Assembly: GCA_022266195.1 (NCBI GenBank) | Contig: WHVY01000011.1 | Location: 62,001-126,000 of the forward strand | Reading direction: 5' to 3' | DNA from: Tetranychus cinnabarinus | Taxonomy: Eukaryota > Arthropoda > Arachnida > Trombidiformes > Tetranychidae | Length of the DNA stretch: 64,000 nt | In this document: positions 54,291-64,000 of the stretch, one piece after another | Layout: every line of letters starts with the position of its first letter | Numbering within the stretch: the stretch's first letter is position 1 | Notes under the pieces: model-generated | Told to the model about the DNA's origin: nothing | Databases searched by the model: none | The model's input: only the letters and a program-made list of their open reading frames with translations | Position numbers and translations under genes: made by a program

Positions 54291-55413
54291 TGTTTCTAAG
54301 TAGGGCGGTGTAAATGTCTCATTGGGATCGTCAATGTTATTTCAATGTCTCATTGGGATCGTCAATGTTATTTCAATGGAAATGTCTCATTGGGATCGTC
54401 AATGTTATTTCAATGTAAATGTCTCATTGGGATCGTCAATGTTATTTCAATGTTAATGTCTCATTGGGATCGTCAATGTTATTTCAATGTAAATGTCTCA
54501 TTGGGATCGTCAATAATATTTCAATGTTAATGTCTCATAGGGATCGTCAATAATATTTCAATGTCAATGTCTCATTGGGACCGTCGATGTTATTTCAATG
54601 TAAATGTCTCATTGGGACCTTCAATGTTATTACAATGTAAATGTCTCATTGAGATCGTCAATGTTATTTCGATTTTAATGTTTCTGAGTAGGGCGGTGTA
54701 AATGTCTCATTGGCCTTGCCAATGGTATTTCAATGTAAATGTCTCATTGGGATCGTCGATAATATTTCAATGTTAATGTCTCATAGGGATCGTCAATAAT
54801 ATTTCAATGTTAATGTCTCATTAGGATCGTCAATGTTATTTCAATGTAAATGTCTCATTGGGATCGTCAATGCTATTTCAATTTTAATGTTTCTGAGTAG
54901 GGATCGTCAATGTTATATCAATGTAAATGTCTCATTGGGATCGTCAATGTTATTTCAATGTAAATGTCTCATTGGGATCGTCAATGTTATTTCAATGTAA
55001 ATGTCTCGTTGGAATCGTCAATGTTATTTCGATTTTAATGTTTCTAAGTAGGGCGGTGTAAATGTCTCATTGGGATCGTCAATGTTATTTCAATGTCTCA
55101 TTGGGATCGTCAATAATATTTCAATGTAAATGTCTCATTGGGATCGTCAATGTTATTTCAATGTAAATGCCTCATTGGGATCGTCAATGTTATTTCAATG
55201 TTAATGTCTCATTGGGATCGTCAATGTTATTTCAATGTAAATGTCTCGTTGGAATCGTCAATGTTATTTCGATTTTAATGTTTCTAAGTAGGGCGGTGTA
55301 AATGTCTCATTGGGATCGTCAATGTTATTTCAATGTCTCATTGGGATCGTCAATGTTATTTCAATGTAAATGTCTCATTGGGATCGTCAATGTTTTTCGA
55401 TTTTAATATTTCT

Positions 55414-56036
55414 AAGTAGGGCGGTGTAAATGTCTCATTGGGATCGTCAATGTTATTTCAATGTCTCATTGGGATCGTCAATGTTATTTCAATGGAAATG
55501 TCTCATTGGGATCGTCAATGTTATTTCAATGGAAATGTCTCATTGGGATCGTCAATGTTATTTCAATTTTAATGTTTCTGAGTAGGGATCGTCAATGTTA
55601 TATCAATGTAAATGTCTCATTGGGATCGTCAATGTTATTTCAATGTAAATGTCTCATTGGGATCGTCAATGTTATTTCAATGTAAATGTCTCATTGGGAC
55701 CGTCAATGTTATTTCAATGTAAATGTCTCATTGGGATCGTCAATGTTATTTCGATTTTAATGTTTCTGAGTAGGGTGGTGTAAATGTCTCATTGGCCTTG
55801 CCAATGTTATTTCAATGTAAATGTCTCATTGGGATCGTCAATTTTATTTCAATGTAAATGTCTCATTGGGATCGTCAATGTTATTTCAATGTAAATGTCT
55901 CATTGGGATCGTCAATGTTATTTCAATGTAAATGCCTCATTGGGATCGTCAATGTTATTTCAATTTAAATGTCTCATTGGGATCGTCAATGTTATTTCAA
56001 TGTTAATGTCTCATTGGGATCGTCAATGTTATTTCA
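55414..56036 (+). repeat. Segmental duplication, copy 2, offset 2724 bp (partner 52690-53312)
   Basis: This is the second copy with the GTAGGGTGGTG change at 55775. It is preceded by a TTTTTCGATTTTAATATTTC monomer with a one-base deletion (55390). Confidence 0.78.
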
Positions 56037-56224
56037 ATGTAAATGTCTCATTGGGATCGTCAATGTTATTTCGATTTTAATGTTTCTAAGTAGGGCGGTG
56101 TAAATGTCTCATTGGGATCGTCAATGTTATTTCAATGTCTCATTGGGATCGTCAATGTTATTTCAATGGAAATGTCTCATTGGGATCGTCAATGTTATTT
56201 CAATGTAAATGTCTCATTGGGATC

Positions 56225-57385
56225 GTCAATGTTATTTCGATTTTAATGTTTCTAAGTAGGGCGGTGTAAATGTCTCATTGGGATCGTCAATGTTATTTCA
56301 ATGTCTCATTGGGATCGTCAATGTTATTTCAATGGAAATGTCTCATTGGGATCGTCAATGTTATTTCAATGTAAATGTCTCATTGGGATCGTCAATGTTA
56401 TGTCAATGTTAATGTTTCATTGGGATCGTCAATGTTATTTCAATGTAAATGTCTCATTGGGATCGTCAATAATATTTCAATGTTAATGTCACATAGGGAT
56501 CGTCAATAATATTTCAATGTCAATGTCTCATTGGGACCGTCGATGTTATTTCAATGTAAATGTCTCATTGGGACCTTCAATGTTATTACAATGTAAATGT
56601 CTCATTGGGATCGTCAATGTTATTTCGATTTTAATGTTTCTGAGTAGGGCGGTGTAAATGTCTCATTGGCCTTGCCAATGGTATTTCAATGTAAATGTCT
56701 CATTGGGATCGTCGATAATATTTCAATGTTAATGTCTCATAGGGATCGTCAATAATATTTCAATGTTAATGTCTCATTAGGATCGTCAATGTTATTTCAA
56801 TGTAAATGTCTCATTGGGATCGTCAATGCTATTTCAATTTTAATGTTTCTGAGTAGGGATCGTCAATGTTATATCAATGTAAATGTCTCATTGGGATCGT
56901 CAATGTTATTTCAATGTAAATGTCTCATTGGGATCGTCAATGTTATTTCAATGTAAATGTCTCGTTGGAATCGTCAATGTTATTTCGATTTTAATGTTTC
57001 TAAGTAGGGCGGTGTAAATGTCTCATTGGGATCGTCAATGTTATTTCAATGTCTCATTGGGATCGTCAATAATATTTCAATGTAAATGTCTCATTGGGAT
57101 CGTCAATGTTATTTCAATGTAAATGCCTCATTGGGATCGTCAATGTTATTTCAATGTTAATGTCTCATTGGGATCGTCAATGTTATTTCAATGTAAATGT
57201 CTCATTGAGATCTTCAATGTTATTTCAATGATAATGTCTCATTGGGACCGTCAATGTTATTTCAATGTAAATGTCTCATTGGGATCGTCAATGTTATTTC
57301 GATTTTAATGTTTCTGAGTAGGGCGGTGTAAATGTCTCATTGGCCTTGCCAATGTTATTTCAATGTAAATGTCTCATTGGGATCG
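56225..57385 (+). repeat. Segmental duplication, copy 1, offset 4673 bp (partner 60898-62058)
   Basis: The GGAAATG module (56301 versus 60974) and the GCCTCATTGGG block (57123 versus 61796) both lie 4673 bp apart. They share a TTTCATTGGG variant near 56405 and 61086. Confidence 0.78.
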
Positions 57386-58369
57386 TCAATACTATTTCAA
57401 TGTAAATGTCTCATTGGGATCGTCAATGTTATTTCAATGTAAATGTCTCATTGGGATCGTCAATGTTATTTCAATGTAAATGTCTCATTGGGATCGTCAA
57501 TGTTATTTCAATGTAAATGTCTCATTGGGATCGTCAATGTTATTTCAATGTAAATGTCTCATTGAGATCGTCAATGTTATTTCAATGTAAATGTCTCATT
57601 GGGATCGTCAATGTTATTTCAATGTAAATGTCTCATTGGGATCGTCAATGTTATTTCAATGTAAATGTCTCGTTGGAATCGTCAATGTTATTTCGATTTT
57701 AATGTTTCTAAGTAGGGCGGTGTAAATGTCTCATTGGGATCGTCAATGTTATTTCAATGTCTCATTGGGATCGTCAATGTTATTTCAATGTAAATGTCTC
57801 ATTGGGATCGTCAATGTTTTTCGATTTTAATGTTTCTAAGTAGGGCGGTGTAAATGTCTCATTGGGATCGTCAATGTTATTTCAATGTCTCATTGGGATC
57901 GTCAATGTTTTTTCAATGTAAATGTCTCATTGGGATCGTCAATGTTATTTCAATGTAAATGTCTCATTGAGATCGTCAATGTTATTTCAATGTAAATGTC
58001 TCATTGGGATCGTCAATGTTATTTCAATGTAAATGTCTCATTGGGATCGTCAATGTTATTTCAATGTAAATGTCTCATTGGGATCGTCAATGTTATTTCA
58101 ATGTAAATGTCTCATTGGGATGTTCAATGTTATTTCAATGTAAATGTCTCATTGAGATCGTCAATGTTATTTCAATGTAAATGTCTCATTGGGATCGTCA
58201 ATGTTATTTCAATGTAAATGCCTCATTGGGATCGTCAATGTTATTTCAATTTAAATGTCTCATTGGGATCGTCAATGTTATTTCAATGTTAATGTCTCAT
58301 TGAAATCGTCAATGTTATTTCAATGTAAATGTCTCATTGGGATCGTCAATGTTATTTCAATGTAAATGT

Positions 58370-60061
58370 CTCGTTGGAATCGTCAATGTTATTTCGATTT
58401 TAATGTTTCTAAGTAGGGCGGTGTAAATGTCTCATTGGGATCGTCAATGTTATTTCAATGTCTCATTGGGATCGTCAATGTTATTTCAATGGAAATGTCT
58501 CATTGGGATCGTCAATGTTATTTCAATGTAAATGTCTCATTGGGATCGTCAATGTTATTTCAATGTTAATGTCTCATTGGGATCGTCAATGTTATTTCAA
58601 TGTAAATGTCTCATTGGGATCGTCAATAATATTTCAATGTTAATGTCTCATAGGGATCGTCAATAATATTTCAATGTCAATGTCTCATTGGGACCGTCGA
58701 TGTTATTTCAATGTAAATGTCTCATTGGGACCTTCAATGTTATTACAATGTAAATGTCTCATTGGGATCGTCAATGTTATTTCGATTTTAATGTTTCTGA
58801 GTAGGGCGGTGTAAATGTCTCATTGGCCTTGCCAATGGTATTTCAATGTAAATGTCTCATTGGGATCGTCGATAATATTTCAATGTTAATGTCTCATAGG
58901 GATCGTCAATAATATTTCAATGTTAATGTCTCATTAGGATCGTCAATGTTATTTCAATGTAAATGTCTCATTGGGATCGTCAATGCTATTTCAATTTTAA
59001 TGTTTCTGAGTAGGGATCGTCAATGTTATATCAATGTAAATGTCTCATTGGGATCGTCAATGTTATTTCAATGTAAATGTCTCATTGGGATCGTCAATGT
59101 TATTTCAATGTAAATGTCTCGTTGGAATCGTCAATGTTATTTCGATTTTAATGTTTCTAAGTAGGGCGGTGTAAATGTCTCATTGGGATCGTCAATGTTA
59201 TTTCAATGTAAATGTCTCGTTGGAATCGTCAATGTTATTTCGATTTTAATGTTTCTAAGTAGGGCGGTGTAAATGTCTCATTGGGATCGTCAATGTTATT
59301 TCAATGTCTCATTGGGATCGTCAATGTTATTTCAATGGAAATGTCTCATTGGGATCGTCAATGTTATTTCAATGTAAATGTCTCATTGGGATCGTCAATG
59401 TTATTTCAATGTTAATGTCTCATTGGGATCGTCAATGTTATTTCAATGTAAATGTCTCATTGGGATCGTCAATAATATTTCAATGTTAATGTCTCATAGG
59501 GATCGTCAATAATATTTCAATGTCAATGTCTCATTGGGACCGTCGATGTTATTTCAATGTAAATGTCTCATTGGGACCTTCAATGTTATTACAATGTAAA
59601 TGTCTCATTGGGATCGTCAATGTTATTTCGATTTTAATGTTTCTGAGTAGGGCGGTGTAAATGTCTCATTGGCCTTGCCAATGGTATTTCAATGTAAATG
59701 TCTCATTGGGATCGTCGATAATATTTCAATGTTAATGTCTCATAGGGATCGTCAATAATATTTCAATGTTAATGTCTCATTAGGATCGTCAATGTTATTT
59801 CAATGTAAATGTCTCATTGGGATCGTCAATGCTATTTCAATTTTAATGTTTCTGAGTATGGATCGTCAATGTTATATCAATGTAAATGTCTCATTGGGAT
59901 CGCAATGTTATTTCAATGTAAATGTCTCATTGGGATCGTCAATGTTATTTCAATGTAAATGTCTCGTTGGAATCGTCAATGTTATTTCGATTTTAATGTT
60001 TCTAAGTAGGGCGGTGTAAATGTCTCATTGGGATCGTCAATGTTATTTCAATGTCTCATTG
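58370..60061 (+). repeat. Tandem duplication of an 846-bp satellite block
   Basis: The GGAAATG module at 58458 recurs at 59304, 846 bp later. The second copy has small lesions: GTATGGATCG near 59857 and a two-base loss in GGGATCGCAATG near 59899. That loss shifts the repeat's reading frame locally. Confidence 0.75.
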
Positions 60062-60897
60062 GGATCGTCAATGTTATTTCAATGTAAATGTCTCATTGGG
60101 ATCGTCAATGTTTTTCGATTTTAATGTTTCTGTGTAGGGCGGTGTAAATGTCTCATTGGGATCGTCAATGTTATTTCAATGTCTCATTGGGATCGTCAAT
60201 GTTTTTTCAATGTAGATGTCTCATTGGGATCGTCAATGTTATTTCAATGTAAATGTCTCATTGAGATCGTCAATGTTATTTCAATGTAAATGTCTCATTG
60301 GGATCGTCAATGTTATTTCAATGTAAATGTCTCATTGGGATCGTCAATGTTATTTCAATGTAAATGTCTCATTGGGATCGTCAATGTTATTTCAATGTAA
60401 ATGTCTCATTGGGATCGTCAATGTTATTTCAATGTAAATGTCTCATTGAGATCGTCAATGTTATTTCAATGTAAATGTCTCATTGGGATCGTCAATGTTA
60501 TTTCAATGTAAATGCCTCATTGGGATCGTCAATGTTATTTCAATTTAAATGTCTCATTGGGATCGTCAATGTTATTTCAATGTTAATGTCTCATTGGGAT
60601 CGTCAATGTTATTTCAATGTAAATGTCTCATTGGGATCGTCAATGTTATTTCAATGTAAATGCCTCATTGGGATCGTCAATGTTATTTCAATTTAAATGT
60701 CTCATTGGGATCGTCAATGTTATTTCAATGTTAACGTCTCATTGGGATCGTCAATGTTATTTCAATGGAAATGTCTCATTGGGATCGTCAATGTTATTTC
60801 AATGTTAATGTCTCATTGAAATCGTCAATGTTATTTCAATGTAAATGTCTCATTGGGATCGTCAATGTTATTTCAATGTAAATGTCTCGTTGGAATC

Positions 60898-62058
60898 GTC
60901 AATGTTATTTCGATTTTAATGTTTCTAAGTAGGGCGGTGTAAATGTCTCATTGGGATCGTCAATGTTATTTCAATGTCTCATTGGGATCGTCAATGTTAT
61001 TTCAATGGAAATGTCTCATTGGGATCGTCAATGTTATTTCAATGTAAATGTCTCATTGGGATCGTCAATGTTATTTCAATGTTAATGTTTCATTGGGATC
61101 GTCAATGTTATTTCAATGTAAATGTCTCATTGGGATCGTCAATAATATTTCAATGTTAATGTCTCATAGGGATCGTCAATAATATTTCAATGTCAATGTC
61201 TCATTGGGACCGTCGATGTTATTTCAATGTAAATGTCTCATTGGGACCTTCAATGTTATTACAATGTAAATGTCTCATTGGGATCGTCAATGTTATTTCG
61301 ATTTTAATGTTTCTGAGTAGGGCGGTGTAAATGTCTCATTGGCCTTGCCAATGGTATTTCAATGTAAATGTCTCATTGGGATCGTCGATAATATTTCAAT
61401 GTTAATGTCTCATAGGGATCGTCAATAATATTTCAATGTTAATGTCTCATTAGGATCGTCAATGTTATTTCAATGTAAATGTCTCATTGGGATCGTCAAT
61501 GCTATTTCAATTTTAATGTTTCTGAGTAGGGATCGTCAATGTTATATCAATGTAAATGTCTCATTGGGATCGTCAATGTTATTTCAATGTAAATGTCTCA
61601 TTGGGATCGTCAATGTTATTTCAATGTAAATGTCTCGTTGGAATCGTCAATGTTATTTCGATTTTAATGTTTCTAAGTAGGGCGGTGTAAATGTCTCATT
61701 GGGATCGTCAATGTTATTTCAATGTCTCATTGGGATCGTCAATAATATTTCAATGTAAATGTCTCATTGGGATCGTCAATGTTATTTCAATGTAAATGCC
61801 TCATTGGGATCGTCAATGTTATTTCAATGTTAATGTCTCATTGGGATCGTCAATGTTATTTCAATGTAAATGTCTCATTGAGATCGTCAATGTTATTTCA
61901 ATGATAATGTCTCATTGGGACCGTCAATGTTATTTCAATGTAAATGTCTCATTGGGATCGTCAATGTTATTTCGATTTTAATGTTTCTGAGTAGGGCGGT
62001 GTAAATGTCTCATTGGTCTTGCCAATGTTATTTCAATGTAAATGTCTCATTGGGATCG
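60898..62058 (+). repeat. Segmental duplication, copy 2, offset 4673 bp (partner 56225-57385)
   Basis: This is the second copy of the 4673-bp-offset duplication. It runs directly into the 425-bp tandem duplication. Confidence 0.78.
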
Positions 62059-62570
62059 TCAATTTTATTTCAAGGTAAATGTCTAATTGGGATCGTCAAT
62101 ACTATTTCAATGTAAATGTCTCATTGGGATCGTCAATGTTATTTCAATGTCTCATTGGGATCGTCAATAATATTTCAATGTAAATGTCTCATTGGGATCG
62201 TCAATGTTATTTCAATGTAAATGCCTCATTGGGATCGTCAATGTTATTTCAATGTTAATGTCTCATTGGGATCGTCAATGTTATTTCAATGTAAATGTCT
62301 CATTGAGATCGTCAATGTTATTTCAATGATAATGTCTCATTGGGACCGTCAATGTTATTTCAATGTAAATGTCTCATTGGGATCGTCAATGTTATTTCGA
62401 TTTTAATGTTTCTGAGTAGGGCGGTGTAAATGTCTCATTGGTCTTGCCAATGTTATTTCAATGTAAATGTCTCATTGGGATCGTCAATTTTATTTCAATG
62501 TAAATGTCTAATTGGGATCGTCAATACTATTTCAATGTAAATGTCTCATTGGGATCGTCAATGTTATTTC
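61720..62570 (+). repeat. Tandem duplication of a 425-bp satellite block
   Basis: Two copies start at about 61720 and 62145. Private changes are shared at a constant 425-bp offset: ATTGGTCTTGCC near 62017 and 62442, and GTCTAATTGGG at 62082 and 62507. The first copy alone has TTTCAAGGTAAATG near 62070. Confidence 0.82.
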
Positions 62571-64000
62571 AATGTAAATGTCTCATTGGGATCGTCAATG
62601 TTATTTCAATGTAAATGTCTCATTGGGATCGTCAATGTTATTTCAATGTAAATGTCTCATTGGGATCGTCAATGTTATTTCAATGTAAATGTCTCATTGA
62701 GATCGTCAATGTTATTTCAATGTAAATGTCTCATTGGGATCGTCAATGTTATTTCAATGTAAATGTCTCATTGGGATCGTCAACGTTATTTCAATGTAAA
62801 TGTCTCGTTGGAATCGTCAATGTTATTTCGATTTTAATGTTTCTAAGTAGGGCGGTGTAAATTTCTCATTGGGATCGTCAATGTTATTTCAATGTCTCAT
62901 TGGGATCGTCAATGTTATTTCAATGTAAATGTCTCATTGGGATCGTCAATGTTTTTCGATTTTAATGTTTCTAAGTAGGGCGGTGTAAATGTCTCATTGG
63001 GATCGTCAATGTTATTTCAATGTCTCATTGGGATCGTCAATGTTTTTTCAATGTAAATGTCTCATTGGGATCGTCAATGTTATTTCAATGTAAATGTCTC
63101 ATTGGGACCTTCAATGTTATTACAATGTAAATGTCTCATTGGGATCGTCAATGTTATTTCGATTTTAATGTTTCTGAGTAGGGCGGTGTAAATGTCTCAT
63201 TGGCCTTGCCAATGGTATTTCAATGTAAATGTCTCATTGGAATCGTCAATGTTATTTCGATTTTAAAGTTTCTAAGTAGGGCGGTGTAAATGTCTCATTG
63301 GGATCGTCAATGTTATTTCAATGTCTCATTGGGATCGTCAATGTTATTTCAATGTAAATGTCTCATTGGGATCGTCAATGTTATTTCAATGTAAATGTCT
63401 CATTGGGATCGTCAATGTTATTACAATGTAAATGTCTCATTGGGATCGTCAATGTTTTTCGATTTTAATGTTTCTAAGTAGGGCGGTGTAAATGTCTCAT
63501 TGGGATCGTCAATGTTATTTCAATGTCTCATTGGGATCGTCAATGTTATTTCAATGTAAATGTCTCATTGGGATCGTCAATGTTATTTCAATGTAAATGT
63601 CTCATTGGGACCTTCAATGTTATTACAATGTAAATGTCTCATTGGGATCGTCAATGTTATTTCGATTTTAATGTTTCTGAGTAGGGCGGTGTAAATGTCT
63701 CATTGGCCTTGCCAATGGTATTTCAATGTAAATGTCTCATTGGGATCGTCGATAATATTTCAATGTTAATGTCTCATAGGGATCGTCAATAATATTTCAA
63801 TGTTAATGTCTCATTAGGATCGTCAATGTTATTTCAATGTAAATGTCTCATTGGGATCGTCAATGTTATTTCAATTTTAATGTTTCTGAGTAGGGATCGT
63901 CAATGTTATATCAATGTAAATGTCTCATTGGGATCGTCAATGTTATTTCAATGTAAATGTCTCATTGCAATCGTCAATGTTATATCAATGTTAATGTCTC

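Larger units (their letters stand above)
32878..64000 (+). repeat. 37-bp satellite array, right arm (inverted orientation)
   Basis: This is the reverse complement of the left-arm monomer, repeated to the end of the window. Variants typical of this arm are TCTCGTTGGAATCG, GGACCTTCAATGTTATTAC, GGACCGTCGATG, ATTGAAATCG, ATTGAGATCG and CAATGGAAATG. The arm also has 31-bp monomers lacking GTAAAT (TTTCAATGTCTCATTGG), and 40-bp monomers with CTGAGTAGGGATCG. The 24-bp shortened monomer appears as GTAGGGCGGTGTAAATG. There is no gene; open frames of 60-111 codons on the plus strand are repeat arithmetic. Confidence 0.97.

Noticed and set aside
32882..62406. Plus-strand open frames of 60-111 codons in the right arm
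   Set aside because: They have the same cause as in the left arm, on the opposite strand because the array is inverted. Their lengths follow which monomers lack the TAA in ATGTAAATG.
1..64000. CRISPR array
   Set aside because: The period is near 37 bp, but there are no unique spacers: the entire monomer repeats. No cas-like gene is present, and the transposon is of eukaryotic type.
1..64000. Telomeric repeat or rDNA spacer
   Set aside because: No TTAGG/TTAGGG-type runs and no rRNA sequence are visible. The single TTAGGC at each transposon end is part of its inverted repeat, not a telomere motif run.
1..64000. CENP-B-box-like motif in the satellite
   Set aside because: I found no match to the TTCG....A..CGGG pattern in the monomer or its common variants.
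1..64000. Functional CCAAT-box array
   Set aside because: Every canonical monomer contains CCAAT, but this is a five-base match inside a fixed repeat, with no core promoter or gene nearby, so it is not annotated as regulatory.
1..64000. tRNA or other structured RNA genes
   Set aside because: No cloverleaf-like or other recognisable RNA gene is visible. The only strong local fold is the 17-bp palindrome of the hairpin monomer.

Overview
This window is almost entirely one satellite DNA family: a tandem repeat of about 37 bp, roughly 32% G+C, present in about 1,700 copies (estimated from length). It is broken only by one DNA transposon at 5485-6781. The satellite runs off both ends of the window, so the full array is longer than 64 kb. 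A DD34D mariner-type transposon, a eukaryotic-style AATAAA signal and large higher-order satellite repeats point to a eukaryotic genome, most likely an animal and plausibly an invertebrate. I cannot name the species. The position is probably heterochromatin, but whether it is centromeric, pericentromeric or subtelomeric cannot be read from sequence alone.

Layout. From 1 to 32877 (the left arm) the monomers run in one orientation. At about 32877/32878 the orientation flips, and from there to 64000 (the right arm) they read as the reverse complement. The two arms are not mirror images. They share the basic monomer, a shortened CACCGCCCTAC-containing monomer and a hairpin monomer, but each has private variants and private higher-order repeats (HORs). 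The left arm shows segmental duplications with offsets of 7222/7333, 2274, 4686/4242, 2147 and 1246 bp. The right arm shows offsets of 1425, 1558/1595, 1850, 2724, 4673, 846 and 425 bp, plus a clean run of 172-bp HORs at 53419-54290. The offsets and their internal differences are mostly whole monomers or sums of the known monomer lengths (37, 40, 31 and 24), which is the signature of unequal exchange.

The only convincing protein-coding gene is the transposase at 5625-6689, inside a structurally complete mariner element with a 19-bp perfect (32-bp imperfect) terminal inverted repeat and a TA target-site duplication. The same satellite HOR occurs without the insertion at 963/964 and 7862/7863, so the element arrived after that HOR had been duplicated. 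Many short open frames of 60-111 codons lie in the arms, on the minus strand on the left and the plus strand on the right. They follow from the repeat arithmetic (37 bp x 3 frames = a 37-residue period) and are not annotated as genes.
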